Shown in pieces: positions 9,160 through 18,926 of a stretch of 64,000 nucleotides of DNA. Made by a program: the position numbers and the translations under genes. Source of the DNA: Gammaproteobacteria bacterium (GTDB taxonomy: Bacteria; Pseudomonadota; Gammaproteobacteria; Steroidobacterales; Steroidobacteraceae); NCBI GenBank assembly GCA_025357835.1, contig JANYLM010000049.1:90094-154093 (forward strand), read 5' to 3'. A model generated the notes under the pieces. That model was not told the DNA's origin. It made no database searches and worked only from the letters and a program-made list of their open reading frames with translations. Numbering within the stretch: the first letter of the stretch is position 1; the number at the start of each line of letters is the position of its first letter.

Positions 9160-12100
9160 ATGACCGACATCAGTTCCCAAACTCTGCACATCGTCGCCAA
9201 GGAGCTGGCTACGACGCTGAACGACGCGCGCGCATCGCTCGAGGCATACGCCGAGCGTTCAGACCAGCGTGCGCTTCTCGAGAAGTGCGCAGACCAATTG
9301 CATTCCGCCCATGGCGTGCTGCGCCTGGTCGAGGTTTACGGCGCTGCGTTGCTCGCCGAGGAAATGGAGCACGTTACTCGCTATTTGCTGAGTACGGAGA
9401 ATGACCAGAAGCGCCACGTCGACGGTCTCGATGCACTGATGCGCGCGATGGTGCAGTTGCCGACCTATCTTGAACGGGTCTTGTCGGGCGGCCGTGATCT
9501 GGCCTTGGTGCTGCTGCCTCTGCTCAACGATTTGCGGTCCGTGCGCGGCAGCCCCTTGTTGTCCGAGGGCACGCTGCTATTGCTCAATCTGAAATCCGAT
9601 CAGCCGGCACAGCCGCAATCGCAGCGCCAGGGCGAGCAAATCATTTCGGTCGCGCAATGGGCCAGACGCCTGCGGCCGCGGTTCCAAATCGGCTTGCTGG
9701 GATACATCCGGGGCGAGCGCCCCGTGCAGAATCTGGAAATTCTGGCGAAGGTGGCCGAAAAACTCGAACAGGTCGCCACAACCCAGCCGGTGTTTCAATT
9801 GTGGTGGGTCGTCGGCGCCATCTTGGAGGCGGTTCGCGCCAATGGCTTGGAAGGCAGTGCGACGCTGAAGCGCTTGCTGGGTCAGGCGGACCGGCAAATC
9901 AAAACGCTGTACGAACTCGGCGAAGGCCGCTACTGCGAGGACCCGCCGGTAGACTTGCTGAATAACCTGCTGTACTACGTCGCTCGGGCAACGACCATCG
10001 GCGGCCGCATAGCCGCGGTGCGAGCCTCTTTCAAGCTTTCGGAGCTGTTGCCCGTCGACGATTCCATCGAGCACGAGCGTGAAAGCCTGTCGGCGCCCAG
10101 CGTGAAGCTGATGCGTACGGTCGCCGCGGCCATCAAGGAGGACCTTTCCAAGGTCAAGGATGTACTCGATATATTCGTGCGCCGCGGCGGCGGCCGCAGC
10201 GACGAGCTCGTGCCTCAGCTGGAGTTGCTGAAGAAAATCAGCGACACACTAGGAGTGCTGGGACTTGGGGAGCTGCGGCAGCGGGTCCAGGATGAAATAT
10301 CCGAGCTGTCCAACCTAGTGAGCGACGGCAAGGCGCCGGCCGAAGAATCATTGATCAAGGTTGCCGGTGTCTTGCTCTCAGTGGAAGACAGTCTCGACGA
10401 TCAGCTGGTACGCCTGATTCTGCCCGCGGCTGCAAGCGCCGCGGCCGCGGATTTTCCGGCCGATCAAGATCTCGAATTCAGACAGGTCAGTGAGGCGGTG
10501 TTGCGCGAGTGCATCGTCAACTTGGCGCGCATCAAAGAGGCTGTTTCCATCGCCGTGCAGAAGCCCGGCGATTTTCCGCCGCAGGGCCTCGATAATGTAC
10601 CGCAGTTGCTGCGAGGCATCACGGCCGGGCTATTGATGCTGGGTAAGGGCCGGGCGGTGGAATTGATGGACCAGATCGGCTCGCAGGTGCGCAAGCTGAT
10701 CGAGCCCGGGGCGCCCGAGCCGGACGCCCTGCGCCTAGAAAGAGTGGCCGATGCCATCGTCAGCATCGAGTACTACATGGAAACGCTGCAGAGCGGGCGC
10801 AACGATCCATGGTACATGCTGGACAACGCCGAGATGTGCCTCAAGACTCTCGCCGAGGAAGCGCTGTCGCGGGTGCCGAATATCGGCATCTCGACCAGCG
10901 AAGCCGCCAAGACGATCAAGCTCGATCCGGTCGAGACCATCGCATTGGAGCGCACCAAACGCGCCCACGCGGCTACCAACCCTTTGATCGCGGTGCCAGA
11001 GCCGGAACCCGTCGATCCGCAATTCGTCGAGCTGTTCATCGAGGAAGCCAAGGAAGAGATTGCCTCGATTCAAAGCAGCTTCCCGCAGTGGGACCAAAAT
11101 CCCATGGATTTGGAATCATTGGCGCTGATGCGGCGCAGCTTTCATACATTGAAGGGCAGCGGCCGCATGGTCGGCGCGCGCTCGATCGCGGAGTTTGGCT
11201 GGTCGGTCGAGAATTTGCTAAATCGAATCATCGACAAGACGCTGTCACGCACGCCCGGCATGATGGCTCTATTGCGCAGTTCGGTCGCCGCCCTACCGCA
11301 ATTGGTGGAGCAACTGGAAACGGGGCGACCCAATCCGGTGCCCATCGACGCGCTGATGGCCCGAGCGTTCGCCTTAGCCGACGGCCGCGGAGCGGATCAG
11401 GGCACAGTTACCATCGTCCAGGAAGCTGCCGCGGCGCCGCCCGCAGCCGCGGTTGCGGTCGCCGTGGAACCCGCCACCGCGGCGCCGCCGATGGACCCCC
11501 TGCTGCATGACATTTACAGCAAGGAGACTTCGAGCCATCTGACCGAGATTCGCGAATACTTGCGCAAACGCTCGGGTCAGCCGGCGCCGCACGACTTGCC
11601 GGAGCCGGTTTATCGCGCCATCCATACCTTGAGCGGCAGCTCGAAGATGGCCGAAGCACGGCACGGTATCCGCATCACCGAACCGCTGAATCACATCATG
11701 CGCAAAGTCTTCGACAGCGGTCACGGATTGTCGGACCAAGGGCTGGCAACCCTGGGCGATGCCGTCAGCGCCATTGATAACGTGGTGTCGCACATCAACG
11801 AATCGACGGCGTTTTTCTCGGAACAGCCGTCGCTGCTGGCGCGGCTGCACAGCATCGAAATTGAACTCGACGCCGCGATCGCCCGCGAAGCAATCGACAC
11901 CAGCGCGTCGGCCCTTGTTCCGGGACTCGCGCCGCCGCCTGAGCAAAGCGCCATACCGCCCGCCGAACTAGCAGATTCTGCAGCAAGCGCGGCGGCGGCT
12001 ACCGCTGAAGAGTTCGATCACGAGATCGCGAACATCTACAGTGAAGAGGCCACCGAATTGCTTGAGGCGGCGGAAGTATCTTTGACCGCCTGGAACCGCG

Positions 12101-14442
12101 ATCGCAAGGACAAGGAACGAGTCGCGGAACTGCAGCGGCAATTGCACACCCTCAAGGGGGGCGCCCGAATGGCGGGCATCAGCGCCATGGGTGATTTGAG
12201 TCACGAGCTCGAGACCTTGGTGATCGAGATCGACGGCGGTTTCGTGGCCGGCGACGATCACGCCCACGCCGTCATGCAGGCCAGCCTCGATGAACTCGCG
12301 GATATGCGCGACGTGGTGAGCAGCGGCAGGCTGCCGGCCGGCGCGACGGTGCTGATAGCGCGAATCCGGGATTTGGCGAACCCTGCGCGAACCGCGGCCG
12401 CTGTCGCGCCATCCGTTCCGGCGGCAGTAGCGGTAGTTGCGCCGCCCGAATTCGCAGCATCCATCGATGAACCGCCTTCCGTTGACCTGGTGCGGGCGGC
12501 GGCCCCGCAGGCATCGGCGCAGCAAGCGCCCGCCCCGATCGCCACGAGCGAGGATTCGACTCCGAGCCTAGAGTTGAGCAGCGTTGCGGTGTTGCCGGGA
12601 CGCGAAAGCGCTCCGGCGGAACGGGTGGAGATGGCGCGCGTCGATGCCGATCTGCTCGACACCATGCTCAACAATGCCGGTGAGGTGAGCATCTTCCGCG
12701 CCCGCCTCGATCAGCAAGTCAACTCGATCGACTTCAATCTGGCGGAATTGGCGCGTACGGTAACGCGCCTCAAGGAACAATTGCGTGGCCTGGAAATCGA
12801 AACCGAAGCGCAGGTCCTCAATCGTCATCATGACGTGGAATCGAAGCGCAGCGATTTCGATCCACTCGAGCTGGATCGGTATTCTTCCCTGCAGCAGTAC
12901 TCGCGCGCTCTCGCCGAGACCTCGGGTGACGTGGCGAGCATTCAGGGACTGCTCGAGACACTGACTCGGGAAGCGCAGAATCTGCTCACCCAACAGTCGC
13001 GGGTCATCACCGAACTGCAGAATAGCCTGATGCGCACCCGCATGGTGCCCTTCCAGCGTCATGTGCAGCGCCTGACGCGCCTGGTGCGTCAGGCGGCCAA
13101 CGACACGGGCAAGCGCGCGGAACTCGTCGTTCAAGGCGCGGCCGCGGAACTCGACCGGCAAATGTTGGAACGCATGGTCCCACCACTCGAACACATGTTG
13201 CGCAATGCCGTCGTGCACGGCATCGAGACTTCGGAACGCCGTACGACGCTCGGAAAGCCCGATGTCGGCCGCATCTCGGTCAGCCTCGAGCGCGACGGAG
13301 CGGAGGTCGTGATCGTGGTCGCCGACGACGGCGCCGGCATCAGCGTCAGGCTGATTCGCGAAAAGGCGGTCGCACTCGGACTTACCGACAACCAGGCAAA
13401 ATTGACCGACGAGGAAGCCGTACAGCTCATATTGGAGCCTGGTTTCAGCACCGCAGGCCATGTCACGCAAGCGGCGGGACGCGGAGTCGGTATGGACGTC
13501 GTCGCCACCGAAGTGAAGAAACTCGGCGGCGGGCTGTTCATCGATACGACCGCCGGCAAGGGATCGCGCTTTACGATTCGCTTGCCCTTCACATTGGCGA
13601 TCAGCCAGGCATTGATAGTGCGCGTTGCCGAGGAAACTTATGCCTTGCCGCTGGCGACGGTGGAAGGTGTAGTGCGTTTGCCGAGAAACATCGTTGCCAG
13701 GCATCTGGGCAAGGACGCGCCTCTGTTCGAATACGGCGGGCAGAAGTATCGTTTCCAGCAGTTGGGATCGTTCGTGGGCCTGGGCGCTACACACCTTCCT
13801 GAATCGGACGTGTCCATATCGGTGGTGTTGATCCGCGCTGGCGAGCATTCCACCGCTCTGGTTACGGATGAATTGGTCGGCAGCCGGGAAATCGTCGTGA
13901 AATCTTTGGGGCCGCAGATTTCGGGGATCCGCGGCATCGCCGGCGCCACGATCTTGGGCGACGGCCGCATCGTCATCATTCTCGACATGGGTTCGCTGGT
14001 GCGGTCGGAATGGCGCGCCCGCCCCACCGAGACCATGGTTCTGGATCAGAGCGATAGACGCACTTTCGCGCTGGTGGTCGACGATTCCATTACGGTGCGC
14101 CGCGTGACGCAGCGTCTACTGGAGCGCAACGGCATGCGGGTGCTGACGGCCAAGGACGGCGTGGACGCCGTATCGCTGCTGCAAGAGCATCTGCCGGACA
14201 TTATACTGCTCGACATAGAAATGCCGCGAATGGACGGCTATGAAGTGGCCGCCCACGTTCGCAACGATCCGCGTCTCAAGGACATTCCAATAGTGATGAT
14301 CACCTCGAGAGTCAGTGAAAAACATCGGGCGCGAGCGATCGAACTCGGCGTCGACGACTATCTCGGCAAGCCCTATCAAGAAAGCCAGCTGCTCGATGCC
14401 ATCGAGCCGCTCGTCAATCGCCGCGCCGCCGTCGCGAGATAG
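9160..14442 (+). CDS. chpA: ChpA/PilL-type hybrid chemosensory histidine kinase
   Basis: CheA-like kinase of 1760 residues at the core of the Pil-Chp pathway. The first ~600 residues are helical and resemble the FimL/HPt-like N-terminus. Three phosphotransfer motifs are visible: H-T-L-K-G-S-G near residue 660, H-T-L-S-G-S-S near 820 and H-T-L-K-G-G-A near 995, separated by Ala/Pro-rich linkers. Then come the dimerisation region, the CheA ATPase (H-M-L-R-N-A-V-V-H-G-I near 1345, D-D-G-A-G-I, G-R-G-V-G-M-D-V-V), a CheW domain (about 1485-1610) and a receiver (about 1635-1755; phospho-Asp in I-L-L-D-I-E-M-P). It is shorter than the ~2470-residue Pseudomonas ChpA, mainly because it has fewer phosphotransfer domains. 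Confidence 0.93.
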   Translation: MTDISSQTLHIVAKELATTLNDARASLEAYAERSDQRALLEKCADQLHSAHGVLRLVEVYGAALLAEEMEHVTRYLLSTENDQKRHVDGLDALMRAMVQLPTYLERVLSGGRDLALVLLPLLNDLRSVRGSPLLSEGTLLLLNLKSDQPAQPQSQRQGEQIISVAQWARRLRPRFQIGLLGYIRGERPVQNLEILAKVAEKLEQVATTQPVFQLWWVVGAILEAVRANGLEGSATLKRLLGQADRQIKTLYELGEGRYCEDPPVDLLNNLLYYVARATTIGGRIAAVRASFKLSELLPVDDSIEHERESLSAPSVKLMRTVAAAIKEDLSKVKDVLDIFVRRGGGRSDELVPQLELLKKISDTLGVLGLGELRQRVQDEISELSNLVSDGKAPAEESLIKVAGVLLSVEDSLDDQLVRLILPAAASAAAADFPADQDLEFRQVSEAVLRECIVNLARIKEAVSIAVQKPGDFPPQGLDNVPQLLRGITAGLLMLGKGRAVELMDQIGSQVRKLIEPGAPEPDALRLERVADAIVSIEYYMETLQSGRNDPWYMLDNAEMCLKTLAEEALSRVPNIGISTSEAAKTIKLDPVETIALERTKRAHAATNPLIAVPEPEPVDPQFVELFIEEAKEEIASIQSSFPQWDQNPMDLESLALMRRSFHTLKGSGRMVGARSIAEFGWSVENLLNRIIDKTLSRTPGMMALLRSSVAALPQLVEQLETGRPNPVPIDALMARAFALADGRGADQGTVTIVQEAAAAPPAAAVAVAVEPATAAPPMDPLLHDIYSKETSSHLTEIREYLRKRSGQPAPHDLPEPVYRAIHTLSGSSKMAEARHGIRITEPLNHIMRKVFDSGHGLSDQGLATLGDAVSAIDNVVSHINESTAFFSEQPSLLARLHSIEIELDAAIAREAIDTSASALVPGLAPPPEQSAIPPAELADSAASAAAATAEEFDHEIANIYSEEATELLEAAEVSLTAWNRDRKDKERVAELQRQLHTLKGGARMAGISAMGDLSHELETLVIEIDGGFVAGDDHAHAVMQASLDELADMRDVVSSGRLPAGATVLIARIRDLANPARTAAAVAPSVPAAVAVVAPPEFAASIDEPPSVDLVRAAAPQASAQQAPAPIATSEDSTPSLELSSVAVLPGRESAPAERVEMARVDADLLDTMLNNAGEVSIFRARLDQQVNSIDFNLAELARTVTRLKEQLRGLEIETEAQVLNRHHDVESKRSDFDPLELDRYSSLQQYSRALAETSGDVASIQGLLETLTREAQNLLTQQSRVITELQNSLMRTRMVPFQRHVQRLTRLVRQAANDTGKRAELVVQGAAAELDRQMLERMVPPLEHMLRNAVVHGIETSERRTTLGKPDVGRISVSLERDGAEVVIVVADDGAGISVRLIREKAVALGLTDNQAKLTDEEAVQLILEPGFSTAGHVTQAAGRGVGMDVVATEVKKLGGGLFIDTTAGKGSRFTIRLPFTLAISQALIVRVAEETYALPLATVEGVVRLPRNIVARHLGKDAPLFEYGGQKYRFQQLGSFVGLGATHLPESDVSISVVLIRAGEHSTALVTDELVGSREIVVKSLGPQISGIRGIAGATILGDGRIVIILDMGSLVRSEWRARPTETMVLDQSDRRTFALVVDDSITVRRVTQRLLERNGMRVLTAKDGVDAVSLLQEHLPDIILLDIEMPRMDGYEVAAHVRNDPRLKDIPIVMITSRVSEKHRARAIELGVDDYLGKPYQESQLLDAIEPLVNRRAAVAR

Positions 14443-14445
14443 CCC

Positions 14446-14922
14446 ATGTCTGATCTGCGCGATGAGCTGTACAGCTTACTGGTGCCGCTGGCGGGCGAAA
14501 GACTCATTGTGCCGCGCGCCTGCGTGGCCGAGGTCATCGGCTATCAAGCGCCGGCTGAAATGACCAATGCGCCGCCTTGGTACGCAGGCCTCGTGAGCTG
14601 GGGGGGACGCAGCATTCCGGTGGTATCTTTCGAAGGGGCCTTCGGACAGAACTTGCCGGCCGTATCCAGCCGCACCCGCATCGTCGTTTTTCACGCCTCC
14701 GGCGGCACGCTGCAATCCGGATACTTCGGGATGCTGACTCAAGGGTTTCCGCAACTCGTGCGCGTGAATGCCGACGTGCTGCGGCCGGATCCTTCACGCA
14801 GCTTTCCGGAACGCTCACCCATCATCTGTCAGGTACGCATGATCAACGAGACGCCGTTGATCCCGGATTTGGAAAGGCTGGAGAAAATGATCGCCGAGGA
14901 GACCTCGGTGATGCCTACCTGA
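14446..14922 (+). CDS. chpC: CheW-like protein, ChpC type
   Basis: 158-residue protein starting 3 bases after chpA, with a single CheW fold (L-V-P-L-A-G-E-R-L-I-V-P-R-A-x-V-A-E-V-I, then P-P-W-Y-A-G-L-V-S-W-G-G-R-S-I-P-V-V). In Pseudomonas ChpC is the second adaptor of this system. It is the last intact gene of the pil-chp operon. Confidence 0.82.
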   Translation: MSDLRDELYSLLVPLAGERLIVPRACVAEVIGYQAPAEMTNAPPWYAGLVSWGGRSIPVVSFEGAFGQNLPAVSSRTRIVVFHASGGTLQSGYFGMLTQGFPQLVRVNADVLRPDPSRSFPERSPIICQVRMINETPLIPDLERLEKMIAEETSVMPT

Positions 14923-14923
14923 T

Positions 14924-16010
14924 CCGAGCACAGCGGGAATCGCGATCACCGCCTGCGGCAACATTGCCGAGGACGATCGCGAGGACATCGATAGCCGCGA
15001 GACGGCCCTGCGCAACCGCGCGTTTTCCTACCAGCAAACGGGAAACCTCGATCGTGCGATTGCCGACTATACGACGCTGTTGCGGCAATTTCCTGAGCGG
15101 CACACTGTCCAAGCGAAGACTTACCTGAATCGGGGCCTGGCGTACTTCCAAAAAGGTGATGAGGACGACGCCCTGGCCGACTATGGCAAGGCGGTGACTT
15201 TCGATCCGAAGCTGGCTTCCGTTTACATCAACCGCGCCACGATCTTCATGAAGCGTGGCGACAATGATCACGCCATCGCCGATCTGGACCGAGCATTGGC
15301 GCTCAACCCCAAAGATGCAGCGATCTTCCTCAGCCGCGGCTCGGTGTACGCCCGTCATGGCGACAACGAGCGCGCCGTCGCGGACTTCAGCAGGGCCATT
15401 GAATTCAGCCCGAATAGCGCGGCGGCGTGGCTTGGACGCGGCCTTGCCTATCGAGCGATGGGGGAACCAGGCCTTGGGTCTCGATCCTAAAATGGTCTCC
15501 GCCTACGTGAATCGCGGGGCAGCCCATGTCCATAAGTCCGAATGGGACCTTGCGATCGCCGATTTCACCAGCGCCATCGAACTGGACCCCAAACAGTACG
15601 GCGCTTACTTGAACCGCGGGCAAGCGCTGAAGGCCAAGCACGAGCGCGACCATGCCATCGCGGACTTCACTCAAGCGATACAGATTAATCCCACCGCCGT
15701 CGATGCCTACCGGCACCGCGCTTTCTTGCGCCAGGAAGCCAGCGACAGCCAAGGGGCCGTCGAAGACTACAGTCGAGCCATCCAAATCAATGCAAAAGAT
15801 GCAGAGGCGTTGCGGGGTCGTGGCCTCGCGCACCTGCACCTGCATCAAACCGACCCGGCCATTGCCGATCTTAGCGCCGCCATTGCACTCAATCAAAGCG
15901 ACGTCCGAGCCTTTCGCTATCCGGCACTGGCCTATGAGGAAAAAAAGGACGTCCGGCGCGCGGACTTTGATCTTGCTGCAGTACAACGGCTAGACCCAAA
16001 GGGCCGGTAA
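14924..16010 (+). pseudogene. TPR-repeat protein gene, frameshifted and without a clear start
   Basis: Two overlapping frames encode about nine consecutive ~34-residue tetratricopeptide repeats with the pattern A-x-x-x-N-R-G-x-A-x-x-x-x-x-x-x-x-A-I-A-D-x-x-x-A-I-x-L-x-P. The first frame (open from 14912; first TTG at 15080) runs to 15490; the second takes over near 15465-15480 and ends at 16010. At the junction one repeat reads R-G-L-A-Y-R-A-M-G-E and then, in the other frame, Q-A-L-G-L-D-P-K, so about nine residues are missing: this looks like a small out-of-frame deletion in one repeat, not a homopolymer slip. No ATG, GTG or plausible TTG precedes the first repeat, so the 5' end is also damaged or starts unusually. 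It directly follows chpC. Confidence 0.7.
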
Positions 16011-16036
16011 CGCAAGTCTAAGCGGCGCGCGGCTAC

Positions 16037-16777
16037 CTACATATCGCCGAACCGCGCCTGCAGCCAGACCACCGCGGCGATGGCGGCGGTTTCGGTGCGC
16101 AATATGCGGGGTCCCAACCCGACCTGCGAAAATCCCGCGACCCGAAATGCCTCGAGTTCGTCGGGCGCGAAGCCTCCTTCCGGTCCAATCGCGATTTCCG
16201 CATCGGCGATCGCGCCGCCGGCCGAGCCGCTGGGATCCCTCGCCGCGGCCTCCGGCTCGAACACCAGCCGAGGCCCCGCGCACGGCGCCGGTTCTCCGAG
16301 GTAGTTGAGCAATGGTTGCGCGGCCTCGATGATCGGTAGGCGATTGCGGCCGCTTTGCTCGCAGGCGCTCAGTGCTACGGCCCGCCAATGAATGGCCTTG
16401 GATTCAGCCTGGGTTTTGTCGAGCCGTACCACGCTGCGCTGGCTCAACACCGGCACGACGCGCGCGACGCCGAGTTCCGTCGCCTTTTGCACGATGAAAT
16501 CCATGCGGTCGCCGCGCGCTACACACTGCACCAGCGTAACGGCCAACGGCGATTCCCTATTCACGTGTCGACTGTCGCCCACGGCCACGGACACCCGCGA
16601 GCCGCGCACGGCTTCGATGGCGCCATTGAATTCGCGCCCGTCGCCGCTGAACAAGATCAGCTCATCCCCGCCACGCGCCCGCAATACTTTCGCAAGGTGT
16701 GACGCGGTGTCGGGGGGCAGTTCCACCGTGCTACCCGAGGTCAGCGCCGCCTCGACAAAAACGCGAGTCAATCGCAC
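16037..16777 (-). CDS. rsmE: 16S rRNA (uracil1498-N3)-methyltransferase
   Basis: SPOUT-fold methyltransferase of 246 residues. Family motifs are H-L-x-K-V-L-R-x-R near residue 28, the I-G-P-E-G-G-F-x-x-x-E cofactor knot and L-G-x-R-I-L-R-T-E-T-A at the C-terminus. It overlaps the 3' end of bioA by 10 bases, so bioA-rsmE form a leftward operon. Confidence 0.93.
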   Translation of the reverse strand: MRLTRVFVEAALTSGSTVELPPDTASHLAKVLRARGGDELILFSGDGREFNGAIEAVRGSRVSVAVGDSRHVNRESPLAVTLVQCVARGDRMDFIVQKATELGVARVVPVLSQRSVVRLDKTQAESKAIHWRAVALSACEQSGRNRLPIIEAAQPLLNYLGEPAPCAGPRLVFEPEAAARDPSGSAGGAIADAEIAIGPEGGFAPDELEAFRVAGFSQVGLGPRILRTETAAIAAVVWLQARFGDM

Positions 16778-18141
16778 GTGGCAAGCTCGATTCCGTCCGC
16801 CGCGACTTGCACCATCAAGTCCATTTCAGTCTCATCGACGATGTAGGGTGGCATGAAGTAGACCACATTGCCGATGGGGCGCAGCAGCACTCCATTTTGC
16901 AGCGAGTGCCGGTAGATGAGTTGCCCGCGTCGCTCGGTCCAGGGATAGGGCTCGCGGCTGCGCTTATCCTTGACGAATTCGACGGCTAGGATCATTCCGC
17001 ATTGCCGGACCTCGCTCACATGCGGATGATCTTCGAGTTGGCGGGCGCGTTGTCCGAGATAGGCAGCCTTTATTCGATTGCTCTCGATCGGGCGTTCGGT
17101 CGCAAATATGTCGAGCGTCGCCAGCGCGGCCGTACATGCGAGCGGATTGCCGGTGTAACTGTGCGAGTGAAGGAAGGCAGTTAGGTTCGTATACTCGTCG
17201 TAGAAAGCGGCGTAGACGTCTTCGGTGGTCATCACCGCCGAGAGCGGCAGGTAGCCGCCGGTAAGGCCCTTCGACAGGCACAGAAAGTCCGGCGATATGG
17301 ACGCCTGCTCGCAGGCGAACATGGTTCCAGTCCGCCCAAAGCCGACGGCAATTTCATCGGCGATCATATGCACGCCGTAGCGTGTACAGGCCTCGCGCAG
17401 GCGAGTCAGATACACCGGATGATACATACGCATGCCACCCGCGCATTGCACCAGGGGCTCCACGATGACCGCCGCCAGCTCCGCGGCGTGCTCGGCCAAC
17501 AAGCGCTCCATGTGCGCGAACTGCCGCAGCGCATAGGCTTCGCAGGACTCGCCGGGCTCACGGTTGTAGGAGTCGGGCGACGGCGCCGTCAAAACGTCCA
17601 TCAGAAGCGGCTTGTACAAAGTCTTGTAGAGTTCGACACTGCCGACCGCCAAGGCGCCGAGCGTCTCACCGTGGTAGCTGTTCTGCAGCGTCATGAAGCG
17701 GGTCTTTTGCGGCAGTCCGCGATTGCGCCAATAGTGGAAGCTCATCTTCAGGGCAACTTCCACGGCAGCGGAGCCGTTGTCCGCCAAAAAGCAGCGCGTC
17801 AAGCCCGGCGGGGTCAGCGCAACCAGCTGTTCGGCGAGGCGTACCGCTGGCTCATGGGTGAATCCGGCGAATATCACATGCTCGAGCTTGTCCAGCTGCG
17901 CGCTAAGCGCTGCGTTGATGCGCGGATTGGCGTGCCCGAACAGGTTGACCCACCAGGAACTCACGGCGTCGAGATAGCGCTTACCCTCAAAATCCTCGAG
18001 CCAAGCGCCAGAACCGCGTCGAATGGCGACCAAGGGCAGGGTTTCATGGTCCTTCATCTGCGTGCAGGGATGCCACAATACGCGCAGGTCGCGCGCCGCC
18101 AGCGACGCAGAATGGAGCTGATTTTCGGGAATTGCGTTCAT
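16768..18141 (-). CDS. bioA: Adenosylmethionine-8-amino-7-oxononanoate aminotransferase (biotin synthesis)
   Basis: PLP enzyme of 457 residues that converts KAPA to DAPA with SAM as amino donor. Visible features: W-H-P-C-T-Q-M-K-D-H near the N-terminus, S-S-W-W-V-N-L-F-G-H-A-N-P-x-I, D-N-G-S-A-A-V-E-V-A-L-K-M, the PLP lysine in L-C-L-S-K-G-L-T-G-G-Y, and H-S-H-S-Y-T-G-N-P-L-A-C. No other biotin genes are in the window. Confidence 0.93.
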   Translation of the reverse strand: MNAIPENQLHSASLAARDLRVLWHPCTQMKDHETLPLVAIRRGSGAWLEDFEGKRYLDAVSSWWVNLFGHANPRINAALSAQLDKLEHVIFAGFTHEPAVRLAEQLVALTPPGLTRCFLADNGSAAVEVALKMSFHYWRNRGLPQKTRFMTLQNSYHGETLGALAVGSVELYKTLYKPLLMDVLTAPSPDSYNREPGESCEAYALRQFAHMERLLAEHAAELAAVIVEPLVQCAGGMRMYHPVYLTRLREACTRYGVHMIADEIAVGFGRTGTMFACEQASISPDFLCLSKGLTGGYLPLSAVMTTEDVYAAFYDEYTNLTAFLHSHSYTGNPLACTAALATLDIFATERPIESNRIKAAYLGQRARQLEDHPHVSEVRQCGMILAVEFVKDKRSREPYPWTERRGQLIYRHSLQNGVLLRPIGNVVYFMPPYIVDETEMDLMVQVAADGIELATCD

Positions 18142-18197
18142 AGTGGAGGAATTGTCGCATATGCTAACGCCTGTAACGGCACCCCGAGGATGCGGAA

Positions 18198-18782
18198 TTG
18201 CAGGTCGACCCCGACAGCGGATTGATGCGCGGCGCTCGACAGATCGCTTCGCCCAACTATGACTCGCGGCCGGCGGGGGTCGAGCCGGATCTGATCGTCA
18301 TCCACGGCATCAGTCTGCCGCCTGGAGAATTCGGCGGCCCGTGGATCGACCGGTTGTTCACCAATACCCTGCCCGCAGAAGTGCATCCTTACTTCGCCGA
18401 AGTGGGATCATTGCGCGTGTCGTCGCACTTAGTCGTGGATCGCAACGGCGCCGTAACGCAGTATGTCAGGGTCAACGAGCGCGCCTGGCATGCGGGCAAG
18501 TCCCTTTACCAAGGCCGGGAAGCCTGCAACGATTTCTCGGTGGGGGTTGAACTCGAAGGGACCGATACCCAGTCCTACGAGCCCGCGCAGTACGGCGCCC
18601 TAGCGGAGGTGGTGGCCGCGCTGTGCGCTGCCTATCCTCGCTTGTCCACGCACCGCTTGGTCGGTCATAGCGACATTGCACCCGGCCGCAAAACCGACCC
18701 CGGCCCGGCATTCGACTGGCCGCGCGCCCGCCGGCTGATTGCCGCCGCCGTGTCCGCGTACGGAAATCCCCTACAGCGGTAG
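18198..18782 (+). CDS. ampD: 1,6-anhydro-N-acetylmuramyl-L-alanine amidase
   Basis: Zinc amidase of cytoplasmic peptidoglycan recycling, 194 residues. It has the AmpD N-terminal pattern G-A-R-x-x-x-S-P-N-Y-D-x-R-P, then V-I-H-G-I-S-L-P-P-G-E-F-G-G (first zinc His), W-H-A-G-K-S, G-V-E-L-E-G-T-D and the C-terminal G-H-S-D-I-A-P-G-R-K-T-D-P-G (second His and Asp). The TTG start at 18198 is chosen because E. coli AmpD also has about a dozen residues before G-A-R; ATG 18225 would remove most of them. Divergent from bioA. Confidence 0.92.
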   Translation: MQVDPDSGLMRGARQIASPNYDSRPAGVEPDLIVIHGISLPPGEFGGPWIDRLFTNTLPAEVHPYFAEVGSLRVSSHLVVDRNGAVTQYVRVNERAWHAGKSLYQGREACNDFSVGVELEGTDTQSYEPAQYGALAEVVAALCAAYPRLSTHRLVGHSDIAPGRKTDPGPAFDWPRARRLIAAAVSAYGNPLQR

Positions 18783-18926
18783 TCCGCCGGACCCTCAAGG
18801 ATAGGCAGACGTGAACTTCGTCACGCTCTGCACCGGTATATTTTCGGGCCAAAACCAGCAGATTTCCCAGTTGGGGCCGACACTTAACAGGACGCCGTAA
18901 AATCGTACCGGTGACCGGGAGGGCAA

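Noticed and set aside
12568..13848. 426-residue open frame on the reverse strand within chpA
   Set aside because: Shadow of the chpA kinase region: high GC gives long antisense frames, and chpA has clear domains over the same bases.
15460..15490. Programmed frameshift in the TPR gene
   Set aside because: No slippery sequence or downstream pseudoknot is evident, and a stretch of one repeat is missing, which fits deletion better.
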